From Bacteroidales bacterium (lineage in GTDB: Bacteria; Bacteroidota; Bacteroidia; Bacteroidales; Bacteroidaceae): DNA of 15,929 bases. This document shows, piece after piece, positions 7,459 through 15,503 of this stretch; within the stretch, counting starts at the first letter, position 1; each line of letters starts with the position of its first letter. The notes below the pieces were generated by a model that was not told the origin of the DNA, made no database searches, and worked only from the letters and a program-made list of their open reading frames with translations. The stretch is taken from the NCBI GenBank assembly GCA_004557285.1, contig SFEK01000039.1:1-15929 (forward strand). Direction: 5' to 3'. A program made the position numbers and the translations under genes.

Positions 7459-8625
7459 ATGGTAAATTTTGATTATCAAACCCCCACACGCCTGATATTC
7501 GGCAAAGAGGTAGTGGCTGAAAAACTGCAGCGTGTAATGGCTCAGTTTGGCAAACGTGTGCTCCTGACCTATGGTGGCGGAAGCATCAAGCGCAGCGGAC
7601 TGTATCAGCAGGTGAAGGACTTGCTGGCTGACAAACAGATATTCGAACTTCCAGGCATTGAGCCCAATCCCAAGTTCAATCCCAGCGTGCTCGACGGTGT
7701 GCGCATCTGCAAGGAGCAGCACATCGATGTGATACTTGCTGTGGGTGGCGGTTCGGTGCTCGACTGCACCAAGGCCATAGCCGGCGCAGCCTGTTCTGAT
7801 GCCGACCCTTGGGATGTGGTGACCATGAAGGTGCCCACGCTGAAGGCCATTCCCATTGTTGATATCATCACGCTGGCAGCCACAGGCTCCGAATATGACT
7901 CGGGCGGTGTCATCTCGCGTACTGAAAGTAATGACAAACTGGCCTACTTCTCCAAGCATGTGTTCCCCGCCGTTTCGTTCATCGACCCCACCTATACCTT
8001 TACTCTGCCCGTGAAGCAGACCCTTGCAGGCGTGGCCGACTGCATCAACCACATCATGGAACAGTATTTCTGTGGCGAGCACATCATGATGAACGATGCC
8101 TTCATGGAGGGTGCCATCAAATCGCTGATGAAGAATGTCAGGACAGTGCTTGAACATCCCGACGACTATGAGGCTCGTGCTGAGATTTTCTATGCCACCA
8201 CACTGGGCTGCAACGGCATCTACTCGCTGGGCAACAGTGAGAGCGGCTGGCCTATGCACGCCATCGAGCATGCGCTGTCTGGCCATTACGACATCACGCA
8301 TGGTGAGGGCCTTGCCATTGTCACACCGCGCTGGATGAACCATATTCTGCATCACACCGAGGGTGAGCTGCACGGACAGGTAGTGGAGCGTCTCCTCTCC
8401 TTTGGCCGCCATGTGTTTGGCGTTGACTCTCCTGAAGAGGCCATCCAGGCTATTCATCATTTTTATCAGGAAGTGGGCATCCCCATGACTTTGCGTGAGG
8501 TGGGCATCGATGGCAGCCGCATCGACGAAATGGCGCATCATGTGGCAGTGAACGAAGGTCTTGACCAGGCTTGGGTGCCCTTGCACGAGGAAGACATTGC
8601 CGCTATTCTGCGCAACTGTCTGTAG
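7459..8625 (+). CDS. Iron-containing alcohol dehydrogenase, YqhD/BDH type
   Basis: The 388-residue product belongs to the group III iron-containing alcohol dehydrogenases and is close to YqhD/butanol dehydrogenase. These reduce aldehydes to alcohols, usually with NADPH. Visible motifs are YGGGSIKRSG (38-47), AVGGGSVLDCTKAIA (94-108), and ATGSEYDSGGVIS (141-153). The metal ligands fall at Asp194 and His198 (GVADCINH), His267 (WPMHAIEH) and His281 (THGEGLAI), the same numbering I recall for E. coli YqhD. It is cytoplasmic with no signal peptide. It is monocistronic, divergent from the peptidase and closed by a strong terminator. The physiological substrate is unknown; detoxifying aldehydes or disposing of reductant are both reasonable. 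Confidence 0.94.
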   Translation: MVNFDYQTPTRLIFGKEVVAEKLQRVMAQFGKRVLLTYGGGSIKRSGLYQQVKDLLADKQIFELPGIEPNPKFNPSVLDGVRICKEQHIDVILAVGGGSVLDCTKAIAGAACSDADPWDVVTMKVPTLKAIPIVDIITLAATGSEYDSGGVISRTESNDKLAYFSKHVFPAVSFIDPTYTFTLPVKQTLAGVADCINHIMEQYFCGEHIMMNDAFMEGAIKSLMKNVRTVLEHPDDYEARAEIFYATTLGCNGIYSLGNSESGWPMHAIEHALSGHYDITHGEGLAIVTPRWMNHILHHTEGELHGQVVERLLSFGRHVFGVDSPEEAIQAIHHFYQEVGIPMTLREVGIDGSRIDEMAHHVAVNEGLDQAWVPLHEEDIAAILRNCL

Positions 8626-8629
8626 GTGT

Positions 8630-8680
8630 GTCCCTATTAATTACCACAAAGGTAAAACTTGCGGTGGTAATTAATAGGAC
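8630..8680. terminator. Long bidirectional terminator hairpin between convergent genes
   Basis: The arm at 8630-8647 pairs with GTGGTAATTAATAGGAC (8664-8680) over 17 base pairs with one bulged C, around a 16-nt loop. It lies 5 bp after the dehydrogenase stop and 19 bp beyond the stop of the histidine kinase arriving from the other side, so it can serve both. Neither side has a classic long U tract. Confidence 0.8.
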
Positions 8681-8699
8681 AAACCATATTATTGACACA

Positions 8700-10112
8700 T
8701 TATTTCCCCTCTCCTGGCAGTGTGAAGTCGAAGCGCAGGCCGCCGTTGGGATTGTTGCTTGCGCTGATGGTGCCGCCATGCAAGAGCACGGCATTCTTCA
8801 CGATGGCCAGGCCCAGTCCTGTACCGCCCATCTTGCGGCTTCGCCCTTTATCCACCCGGTAGAAGCGTTCAAAGAGGCGTGGCAGGTGTTCGTAGGGCAC
8901 ACCCACGCCATTGTCGCTGAAGGTGAAATGCCAGAAACCCTTGCCGTTGTCGTGGACCGTTATCTTGATGGTTGTGCCCACGCCTGAATAGGCAATGGCA
9001 TTATCCGTGAGGTTGCGGAACACGCTGTAGAGCAGCGACTGGTTGCCCTTGACCTTCAAGCTGTGGGGCAACTGGTTGATGATGCGCATATTGCGGTCGG
9101 CCATCTGCAATGCCGTTTCCTTGGCAATGCTTGCCACCATGGTTCCCACATCCACCGTTTCGAAATCCACCATGTCAGGTGCATCGTCAAGACGGTTGAG
9201 CGTGGAGATGTCGTGCAGCAGCGATGTGAGCCGTTGTGCCTGGGCATAGCACCGCTGCAGAAACTGCCCTTTGGTGGTGTCGTTGATGTTGGGGTTGTCG
9301 AGTATGGTCTCCAAATAGCCGCTGATGCTGGCCACGGGGGTCTTCAATTCGTGGGCGATGTTCTGTGTGAGTTGCCGTTTCAGTCGGTTTTGCTCCTCCT
9401 TGGTCTTTTGCAACCGCTTGTAGATTTTGATGATACGCTCGGCAATCTCGCCCAGTTCGTCACCGGGAAACTCCACCAAGTCTTCAGTGTCCAGACTCTC
9501 GTTGTGGTCGGCCTTGGTGGCAAACAGTCTCAGTTTGTTGATGTTGTCTCCCAGGCGACTGACAAAGCGGTAGAGGATGATGACCAGGATGGCCATCACC
9601 ACCAACGAGAACCACAGGTAATGCTGGTCGGCCTTCAATGTTTCAGACAGGGCATTGTTGTAAGGCAATGCGCTGCGCAGGGTATAGCCGTTTTGTGGAA
9701 TATAGGTGGCCGAATAAAAATAGGTGTGGTTGAGCGTGGTGCTCAGTCGGCTGATGTCGTGTCCGTGTCCGTTTTCCCATGCCTGTTTCACCTCCTTGCG
9801 GTCAAGGTGGTTGCCTGTGCGTGCATAGTCCTTGTACATATTATCATATACCACAGAGCCCTGCCTGTTGATGACCGTTACACGCAGTCCCTCCAAACGG
9901 TGTTTCTGCACATATTCGTCAATGGCGCGTTCCGTCTGCTGATGCAGTTGGGGCAGCGACTCAATCATCATCCCGTTGTAGTCTTGCAGGCGGGCATCGA
10001 GCAGGTTGACCTTGAACTCGCTCTCCCTGTTGTGCTGGAAGATGATGAACGTGGCAGCAAATACCAGAAACACTGACAGTACGCTGATGAAAAGACGGTT
10101 CCCTATGGACAT
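8700..10112 (-). CDS. Sensor histidine kinase, PhoR-like
   Basis: This 470-residue membrane kinase is the partner of the response regulator encoded 44 bp upstream. Transmembrane segments at about 7-26 and 165-184 flank a periplasmic sensor region of roughly 140 residues. After a linker with a short coiled stretch (225-250) comes the HisKA H-box QNIAHELKTPVASISGYLE with phospho-acceptor His254. The ATPase domain has the N-box NLTDNA (367-372), DNGVG (400-404), FERFYR (414-419) and GGTGLGLAIV (429-438), so it looks fully active. The order regulator then kinase, and the kinase type, resemble PhoB/PhoR in Bacteroidota, but the signal sensed cannot be read from the sequence. Several other kinase subfamilies share this layout. 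Confidence 0.93.
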   Translation of the reverse strand: MSIGNRLFISVLSVFLVFAATFIIFQHNRESEFKVNLLDARLQDYNGMMIESLPQLHQQTERAIDEYVQKHRLEGLRVTVINRQGSVVYDNMYKDYARTGNHLDRKEVKQAWENGHGHDISRLSTTLNHTYFYSATYIPQNGYTLRSALPYNNALSETLKADQHYLWFSLVVMAILVIILYRFVSRLGDNINKLRLFATKADHNESLDTEDLVEFPGDELGEIAERIIKIYKRLQKTKEEQNRLKRQLTQNIAHELKTPVASISGYLETILDNPNINDTTKGQFLQRCYAQAQRLTSLLHDISTLNRLDDAPDMVDFETVDVGTMVASIAKETALQMADRNMRIINQLPHSLKVKGNQSLLYSVFRNLTDNAIAYSGVGTTIKITVHDNGKGFWHFTFSDNGVGVPYEHLPRLFERFYRVDKGRSRKMGGTGLGLAIVKNAVLLHGGTISASNNPNGGLRFDFTLPGEGK

Positions 10113-10156
10113 GGCATGATAGGTTTAATGTGGAATGATGGTGGAGTGGGGCAGTG

Positions 10157-10846
10157 TCAGGCATCGAAATAATAACCGAAACCCAATCGGGTGACGATGC
10201 ATTTGGCAAACTTGCCCACCTTTTTGCGCAGGCGGGTGATGTTCACATCAACGGTGCGGTCGAGCACCAGCACATCCTTGGGCCAGATGCGGTCGATGAG
10301 TTCTTGTCGGGAGAACACCCTGCCACGCTCTTCGAGCAGCAGGTGAAGGATTTCAAATTCGGTTTTGGTAAAAGGAATCTCCTCGTCGTCGATGCTCACC
10401 GTTTTCTTGTCGAGGTTCAGTTGCAGGCCTTGGTAGTTGATGATATTGCTTGTTGTACTGTCGCTTCTGTCGGCTGTGCGTCGCAGCACGGCACGCACCC
10501 TGACCAGCACCTCGCGGATGGAGAACGGTTTTGAGATATAGTCGTCGGCACCGAGATTGAAACCTGTCACGGTGTCGTTTTCCGTGTCTCTGGCGGTGAG
10601 GAAGATGATGGGGATGTCCTTGGTGGCAGGTTCGGCCTTCAGTTTTCTGGCCATGGCAAATCCCGACATGCCGCCCATCATCACATCGAGCAGCAACAAG
10701 TCATAATGTTCGAGGTTCATGCTGAGAGCCTCTTCTGCCGAGTTGGCAGTGTCAACGAGATAACCGTCGGTTTCCAAATTAAACTTCAATATCTCCAACA
10801 GGTCTTGTTCGTCATCGACCACTAAAATGCGATAGTTTGTATCCAT
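10157..10846 (-). CDS. OmpR/PhoB-family response regulator
   Basis: The 229-residue product has a receiver domain (1-122) followed by a winged-helix DNA-binding domain (about 135-229). In the receiver the acidic pair is Asp11/Asp12, the phospho-acceptor is Asp54 (LLLDVMMGG), the switch residue is Thr84 (FLTARD), and Lys106 sits in SKPF. The effector domain has FTKTEFEILHLLLEERGRVFSRQEL (about 159-183), the recognition helix region DRTVDVNITRLRKKVGK (196-212), and a wing ending GFGYYF. It is transcribed ahead of its kinase. The promoter carries an 11-bp-periodic repeat array immediately upstream of the -7 element, like PhoB binding sites, which suggests autoregulation. PhoB-like is my best guess; the regulon is not shown here. 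Confidence 0.94.
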   Translation of the reverse strand: MDTNYRILVVDDEQDLLEILKFNLETDGYLVDTANSAEEALSMNLEHYDLLLLDVMMGGMSGFAMARKLKAEPATKDIPIIFLTARDTENDTVTGFNLGADDYISKPFSIREVLVRVRAVLRRTADRSDSTTSNIINYQGLQLNLDKKTVSIDDEEIPFTKTEFEILHLLLEERGRVFSRQELIDRIWPKDVLVLDRTVDVNITRLRKKVGKFAKCIVTRLGFGYYFDA

Positions 10847-10874
10847 CAGATTCTTTTTTCATTGGTTTGCGTTG

Positions 10875-10882
10875 CAAAGGTA
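10875..10882 (-). promoter_or_regulatory. -7 element of the response regulator-kinase operon
   Basis: The minus strand reads TACCTTTG (TAnnTTTG) 28 bp before the regulator ATG. At the expected -33 distance (10902-10905) there is no TTG, so the promoter looks activator-dependent. The repeat array begins 9 bp upstream. Confidence 0.65.
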
Positions 10883-10891
10883 GCCTAAAGA

Positions 10892-10931
10892 TAGTTCACG
10901 AATGTGTCAAGAATGTTACAATCCTGTTAAA
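10892..10931. repeat. Four 7-bp direct repeats at 11-bp spacing (Pho-box-like operator)
   Basis: On the plus strand TAGTTCA (10892), TGTGTCA (10903), TGTTACA (10914) and TGTTAAA (10925) start exactly 11 bp apart, each separated by 4 bp. Two or more 7+4 units about 10 bp upstream of the -10 is the known layout of E. coli PhoB sites. The array fills the space between the -7 element and the rmuC stop. Binding by the regulator encoded downstream is an inference. Confidence 0.55.
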
Positions 10932-10932
10932 T

Positions 10933-12363
10933 CTATTCTCTGTCGGTGTCGTCGGTCATCGCCAACAAGTTGGCCTCGCTGTTATCAGCCTCGTTGGTGG
11001 CGGGCAGTGGGCGGCGTTTGTTCTCCTTGGCTCCCATGGCCACCAGTTTTCTGGCAGAAGTCAGGAAACTCTGATTGCCCATGAGCGATTTTCCTGCATC
11101 ATCGTATGCCTTCTGCAGACTTTCCATGCTCTTGCCCACCTTGTCAAATCGTTCGATGAACAGCCCTACACGGTCAACCAATGTGTTGGCCAGTCCGAAC
11201 ACCTTTTCCTGGTTGTCGGTCTGCCGCTGCTGTGTCCATGCCATCTGCAGCAGTCGCAGCAGGGCAAACAAGTTCTGTTCTCCCGTTATCATCACCTTGC
11301 GGTCGAAGGCGTAGCTCCACAGGGTGGCGTCGGCCGATATCGCCAGTTGCATGGCTGCCTCTTGTGGCATGAACATGATGACAAAGTCGAGCGTTGTGCC
11401 GCCCTCCATAGAGTATTTGCCATAGTCCTTGGCCGCCAGTTCGTCGATGTGCTTGCGCACGCTTTTCACGTGTTCATCAAGAAATGCCTTGCGGTCGGCA
11501 TCATTGTCGGCATTCACATAGTTGACAAATGCGGTGAGCGAGGCCTTGGCGTCGATAATCACATCCTTATGGTCGGGATAATGCAGCACCACGTCGGGGC
11601 GCATCATCTCGTTGGTGTCGGTGTTGTGTATCACGTTGCCCTTGACATCCCTCATGGTGTATTGCACATCATATTCCACCCCTTTGGTGAATCCAAACTT
11701 GTCGAGCAGGTCGTTGAGCTTCATTTCGCCGAAATCTCCCTGCACTTTGGGACCTGTCTGCAGGGCTTTAGACAGTTTTTCAGCCTCCTCGCCCAGTGAT
11801 GTGGTGGTGGCGTGCATCTGCTTGAGCTGTTCGCTGAGCGATGCCGTGCTACGGGTGAACGACTCCTTGTTATCGTCCATCGACTTCTTCATCTCGTTCA
11901 TCACGGCCTTCATGGGGGCGAGTATGGCGTCCATCTGTGTGCGGTTGGTGCGGTCGAGCTCCTCAGAGCGTTGCTTGAGCAACTGTTCGGTGGTGGTCTT
12001 CAACTGTTCCTGCAGCAGGTGCAGGCGGTCATCAAACTGCTTTTCCATCAGTTGTGTGCGCTCTGTGCGCTCCTGCTCGTTGCGCCTGTTGGTCTCGGCC
12101 AGCCGTTCGGCGGCCTCCTGCTTGGCAGCGGCCAGTTGTCTGAGCGCATTTTCGTTGGCCTCGCCCAGCTGTCGTTCATGGGCGTTGCGCTCATCGTTGA
12201 GGCGAGTGTTGAGTAGCTCAGCCTCGCGCCTTACGGCAGCGAGTTCTTTTTCAAGACCAGTGCAGAGGTCTTTCATCCGTTCAATCTTCTTGCGGTCGGC
12301 CATCATCATGACCACCACCCCTGTGAGAAATCCCGCTATGGTCAGCAATATTGATGTTGTCAT
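10933..12363 (-). CDS. rmuC: DNA recombination protein RmuC
   Basis: The product is 476 residues from the chosen start MTTSILLTIAGFLTG. It has one N-terminal membrane helix (about 4-21), a long charged coiled coil (about 25-185), and the RmuC domain (about 200-440). That domain contains GDFGE (209-213) and RPDVVLHYPDHKDVIIDAKASL (255-276), a PD-(D/E)XK-like nuclease core with Asp257, Asp271 and Lys273. RmuC limits rearrangements at inverted repeats in E. coli; its exact reaction is not settled. An in-frame ATG at 12393 overlaps the -7 element and would add ten residues before the membrane helix, so the start at 12363 is preferred. The gene runs into the response regulator's repeat array with no terminator seen. 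Confidence 0.94.
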   Translation of the reverse strand: MTTSILLTIAGFLTGVVVMMMADRKKIERMKDLCTGLEKELAAVRREAELLNTRLNDERNAHERQLGEANENALRQLAAAKQEAAERLAETNRRNEQERTERTQLMEKQFDDRLHLLQEQLKTTTEQLLKQRSEELDRTNRTQMDAILAPMKAVMNEMKKSMDDNKESFTRSTASLSEQLKQMHATTTSLGEEAEKLSKALQTGPKVQGDFGEMKLNDLLDKFGFTKGVEYDVQYTMRDVKGNVIHNTDTNEMMRPDVVLHYPDHKDVIIDAKASLTAFVNYVNADNDADRKAFLDEHVKSVRKHIDELAAKDYGKYSMEGGTTLDFVIMFMPQEAAMQLAISADATLWSYAFDRKVMITGEQNLFALLRLLQMAWTQQRQTDNQEKVFGLANTLVDRVGLFIERFDKVGKSMESLQKAYDDAGKSLMGNQSFLTSARKLVAMGAKENKRRPLPATNEADNSEANLLAMTDDTDRE

Positions 12364-12390
12364 ATTCGTTGCATGGTGATAATTAACATG

Positions 12391-12398
12391 CAAAAATA
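12391..12398 (-). promoter_or_regulatory. -7 element upstream of rmuC
   Basis: The minus strand reads TATTTTTG (TAnnTTTG) 27 bp before the rmuC ATG. The -33 region has no clear TTG at 19 nt. The 130-bp gap to the helicase stop holds nothing else I can name. Confidence 0.5.
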
Positions 12399-12492
12399 CA
12401 ATTTTTTTTGTTCTTGCACGATGGAAATGCCAAAATTATCTTCATATTATCACAACAAGGTGGTGAAGTGGGGCAGAATCCCCCTATACCGT

Positions 12493-13923
12493 TCAAGGTT
12501 CGATTTGTGTCTTGGGCCAGTTGACCAAGAACAGCTTATCGGTGGCACGTGTAAATGCGGTGTAAAGCCAGTGGATGTAGTCGGGAGTGAGCATGTCGTC
12601 GGTCATGTAGCCTTGGTCCAAATACACATGCGCCCACTGTCCGCCCTGGGCCTTGTGGCAGGTCACCGAATAGGCAAACTTGATTTGCAGGGCATTGAAA
12701 TACGCATCGTTGCGCAGGGCTTTCATGCGCTCCGCCTTCAGCGTCAAGTCCTGATAGTCTTCCAGTACGGCGGCAAAAAGCCTTTCGCTTTGTTCTCTGG
12801 TGAGCGACGGTGCTTCAGAGGTCAAACTGTCCATCAGCGCCGTCACCTGCATCTCGTGGTCGTTGTAGTCGGGGAAGCGCAGCCACACATCGGCAAACAT
12901 GAAACCATACATCGACCTCACGCCGCGCACACGCTGCACAATGGCCCTGTCGCCGTTGGCGATGAAAGAGAGCGGACTATCCTTCTCCTTCTCCGTCCAG
13001 TAGTAGTTGTTCTTCACCACCATCAGCATGTCGCCGCTGCACAGATTCTCCTCGCGCCCCAGCACCATGTTGCGTATGCCGGCATTATAGATGTTGGCCC
13101 TTTTGTTGCTCCGTGTCACCACGATGGTCTCGTCGGTGCCCACCTCCGAGTAGCTGCCTGCCAGTTGTTCTATCAGTTCGCCCCCCGGCACCATCACGAT
13201 GTCGGCAAAGCGTGCAAAGCGTATCAAGGGCAGCTGTGTCAGCTGGTCGTGGGTGATCATCTTTCTCACCACCGTGGCATTGTAGAGTATGCCCGAGTCG
13301 GCAGCCTGTCGCAGCACCTCGTCAAGGTTGGTGTGATACACGCTGAGTCCATAGCCCTGCAGGAACTGCGGCATAAGGGCAGGCGACTCTTCCTCGCCCA
13401 CGGGAGGCAACTGTGCCTTGTCGCCGATGAGCATCAGGCGACAGTTGTCGCCGCTATACACATAATGCACCAGGTCGTCGAGCAGGCATCCCGAACCAAA
13501 GTGTGCGGTGTCGCCATAGGCATTGTTGGCCACCATCGAGGCTTCATCCACCAGAAACAGGGTGTCATGGTGCAGGTTGTCGTTCAGGTTAAACCCCATG
13601 TCGTTGCCGCCGAAAGACCTTTGTCGGTATATCTTGCGGTGAATGGTGTAGGCAGGCAAGGAGGCATTTTGCGAGAACACCTTGGCGGCACGCCCTGTGG
13701 GGGCAAGCAGTATCATGCGCTGTTTGATGTGGTGCAATGTCTTGACCAGGGCTGCTGCCAGCGATGTCTTGCCCGTACCTGCCGACCCGGTGAGCACCAT
13801 CACCGGTTGTGGCGTTCGTGAAGTCCAGAACCTGCAGAACGTGTCGATGGCTTCTGCCTGTCCGTTGGTGGGTGTAAATCCCAGTGCAAGCCCAATCTGG
13901 CTTTTCAGTTCATCTATAATCAT
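12493..13923 (-). CDS. RecD-like superfamily 1 DNA helicase
   Basis: This is a 476-residue ATP-dependent helicase of the RecD/TraA type (AAA_30 plus UvrD_C_2). It should be cytoplasmic and act in DNA repair or recombination. Walker A is GSAGTGKT (46-53), motif Ia APTGRAA (74-80), Walker B LVDEAS (124-129) and motif III GDKAQLPPV (167-175). The C-terminal block has VTCHKAQGGQW (420-430) and YTAFTRA (454-460). It is shorter than RecD2 (about 700+) because the long N-terminal region is missing; such short forms are common in Bacteroidota. The reading frame is open to 14220, but the promoter at 14024-14055 leaves the ATG at 13923 as the first in-frame Met after the expected transcript start. Confidence 0.92.
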   Translation of the reverse strand: MIIDELKSQIGLALGFTPTNGQAEAIDTFCRFWTSRTPQPVMVLTGSAGTGKTSLAAALVKTLHHIKQRMILLAPTGRAAKVFSQNASLPAYTIHRKIYRQRSFGGNDMGFNLNDNLHHDTLFLVDEASMVANNAYGDTAHFGSGCLLDDLVHYVYSGDNCRLMLIGDKAQLPPVGEEESPALMPQFLQGYGLSVYHTNLDEVLRQAADSGILYNATVVRKMITHDQLTQLPLIRFARFADIVMVPGGELIEQLAGSYSEVGTDETIVVTRSNKRANIYNAGIRNMVLGREENLCSGDMLMVVKNNYYWTEKEKDSPLSFIANGDRAIVQRVRGVRSMYGFMFADVWLRFPDYNDHEMQVTALMDSLTSEAPSLTREQSERLFAAVLEDYQDLTLKAERMKALRNDAYFNALQIKFAYSVTCHKAQGGQWAHVYLDQGYMTDDMLTPDYIHWLYTAFTRATDKLFLVNWPKTQIEP

Positions 13924-14023
13924 CAGTTTTTCTTCTACTTCTTTCTTTTTACGGATATTTTGCTGTAAATTTGCACTCGTCTTGTAGGTCTGAGGCCATG
14001 CAGGCCATTCCGCATTGGCTTTG

Positions 14024-14055
14024 CAAAGATACGGCAAGGCACGGACACTACAAAA
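14024..14055 (-). promoter_or_regulatory. Strong Bacteroidota promoter of the RecD-like helicase gene
   Basis: On the minus strand TTTTG (rc of 14051-14055) is followed by exactly 19 nt and TATCTTTG (rc of 14024-14031), a textbook -33/-7 pair. The transcript would begin near 14015 with a leader of about 90 nt. The 181-bp divergent gap also holds a plus-strand TAAATTTG (13966-13973), a weak candidate for the DUF3822 gene. Confidence 0.8.
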
Positions 14056-14104
14056 TAAAAAGCCGGAATAATGATTTCCGGAGACATTAACACACCTAAC
14101 GACA

Positions 14105-14920
14105 ATGCAGCAGACAGTCAACAATACCATCATCAGGAAATCGCCACGCTTGGTCATCAGGGCAGGGCACAACACACTGTCGTTCTCTGCCATCGACAGA
14201 GAACGTCCCGGCACCATCATCCATGAGCCTTATACCGTGCGCAGCGGCATATCGTTGGCCGCCAATCTTCGTGAGGCGTTGAGAGAGGCACAGCTGGCAT
14301 CGGGCACATGGCAGCGTGCCATGCTGCTGGTTGATGCCCCTGTGCTGATAGTTCCTGTCAACGAATTTGACGAGAGTCAGGTCAGCGACTTTTACCGTTA
14401 TTCCATATCGGGCCACGACAACGATGTGGTGCTCTCTGAAGTGCTGCCCGTGGTGAATGCCGTGGCGGTGTATGGCGTGAACAGAGACTTGAAACTGGTT
14501 GTTGACGACCGTTTCGATGATGTGCGCTTCTCGCATGTCTGCGCTTCAGTGTGGAACCACCTCTACCGCCGCAGTTTCACGGGAGTGAGGCAGAAGCTCT
14601 ATGCCTATTTCCACGACAAGAAGATGTCGGTGTTCAGTTTTCAGCAAAACCGTTTCAGATTTGCCAACAGCTTTGATGCCGACCATGCTGCCGATGCCGT
14701 GTACTTTATCCTCAACGTGTGGAAACAACTGGCTTTCGACAACAAGCGAGATGAACTGCACTTGGTGGGCGACATTCCCGAAAAAGACAGTATGGAGAAA
14801 GAGCTGCGCACCTTCATCCAAAATGTGTATGTCATCAATCCCAAGGCAGAGTTCAACCGCTCGCCCATCACGGCCATCAGTCATCTGCCCTACGACCTGA
14901 TGACCTATTTCATCAAATAA
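14105..14920 (+). CDS. DUF3822 family protein
   Basis: A 271-residue protein with no signal peptide or membrane helices. Length and context fit DUF3822, as far as I know a Bacteroidota family that usually precedes rsmD. Visible features are the early segment KSPRLVIRAGHNTLSFSAID, a central QKLYAYFHDKKMSVFSFQQNRF, and the ending SHLPYDLMTYFIK. The fold looks like an actin/ASKHA-type protein to me, as in type IV pilus PilM-like proteins, but that is a guess from family memory. Function is unknown. It is 27 bp before rsmD, so probably co-transcribed, and diverges from the helicase gene. Confidence 0.82.
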   Translation: MQQTVNNTIIRKSPRLVIRAGHNTLSFSAIDRERPGTIIHEPYTVRSGISLAANLREALREAQLASGTWQRAMLLVDAPVLIVPVNEFDESQVSDFYRYSISGHDNDVVLSEVLPVVNAVAVYGVNRDLKLVVDDRFDDVRFSHVCASVWNHLYRRSFTGVRQKLYAYFHDKKMSVFSFQQNRFRFANSFDADHAADAVYFILNVWKQLAFDNKRDELHLVGDIPEKDSMEKELRTFIQNVYVINPKAEFNRSPITAISHLPYDLMTYFIK

Positions 14921-14947
14921 TCACCTCTTTGACCACCACCTCACATC

Positions 14948-15493
14948 ATGCGTATCATTACAGGAATATACAAAGGTCGTCATTTCGACATACCGAGAAC
15001 GTTCAAGGCAAGGCCCACCACCGATTTTGCCAAGGAAAACATCTTCAATGTGCTCAATGGCTACATCGATTTTGAGGATTGCTCAGCCCTCGACTTGTTT
15101 TCGGGCACGGGCAGCATAACGCTCGAACTGCTCTCCAGAGGATGCTCAAGCGTAGTCAGTGTAGAGGCAGACAAAGACCATCATGCCTTTATCCGCCAAT
15201 GCCTGAAGAAACTGGGTACTGACGACTGCATACCGTTGCGTGCTGATGTGTTCAGGTTCATCAAGGGATGCCGCCGGCAGTTCGACTTTATCTTTGCCGA
15301 CCCGCCTTATGCCTTGCCCGAACTGCCACAGCTGCCCGACCTCATCTTCAAGCACAACATGCTCAGTGCCGATGGCGTGTTTGTGTTTGAACATGGCAAG
15401 CACAACGACTTCTCGTCGCATCCCTGCTTTGTCGAACACCGAAGCTATGGCAGCGTCAACTTCTCCATATTCCGGTGTCCGACCAAGGAATGA
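14948..15493 (+). CDS. rsmD: 16S rRNA (guanine966-N2)-methyltransferase RsmD
   Basis: The 181-residue protein has the full RsmD layout. It starts MRIITGIYKGRHFDIP and continues with RPTTDFAKENIFNVL (22-36). The SAM-binding loop is ALDLFSGTGSITLELLSRG (47-65), the acidic residue following it is in SVEAD (71-75), and the catalytic DPPY is at 118-121. It should methylate N2 of G966 in helix 31 of 16S rRNA. The length is normal for the family. It follows the DUF3822 gene at 27 bp and ends only 10 bp before the convergent small membrane protein gene, with no clear terminator between them. Confidence 0.94.
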   Translation: MRIITGIYKGRHFDIPRTFKARPTTDFAKENIFNVLNGYIDFEDCSALDLFSGTGSITLELLSRGCSSVVSVEADKDHHAFIRQCLKKLGTDDCIPLRADVFRFIKGCRRQFDFIFADPPYALPELPQLPDLIFKHNMLSADGVFVFEHGKHNDFSSHPCFVEHRSYGSVNFSIFRCPTKE

Positions 15494-15503
15494 GGCTTCT
15501 TGT

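Noticed and set aside
7378..8586. 402-codon minus-strand frame over the alcohol dehydrogenase
   Set aside because: The plus-strand product has every metal ligand and cofactor motif of its family. The antisense product is low in recognisable structure and its start would fall within the third of the gene nearest the terminator.
12470..12483. GGGG-N6-CCCC after the helicase stop as a terminator
   Set aside because: A four-pair stem without a following U tract on the minus strand is too weak to call.
14063..14081. Small inverted repeat CCGGAA-N7-TTCCGG in the divergent helicase/DUF3822 gap
   Set aside because: Only six pairs, no U tract and not placed at a gene end. It could be an operator but nothing else supports that.
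13924..14220. The helicase frame stays open for 99 more codons upstream, overlapping the start of the DUF3822 gene
   Set aside because: The strong promoter at 14024-14055 puts the transcript start near 14015, and no in-frame ATG occurs between there and 13923. The upstream translation does not resemble helicase sequence.
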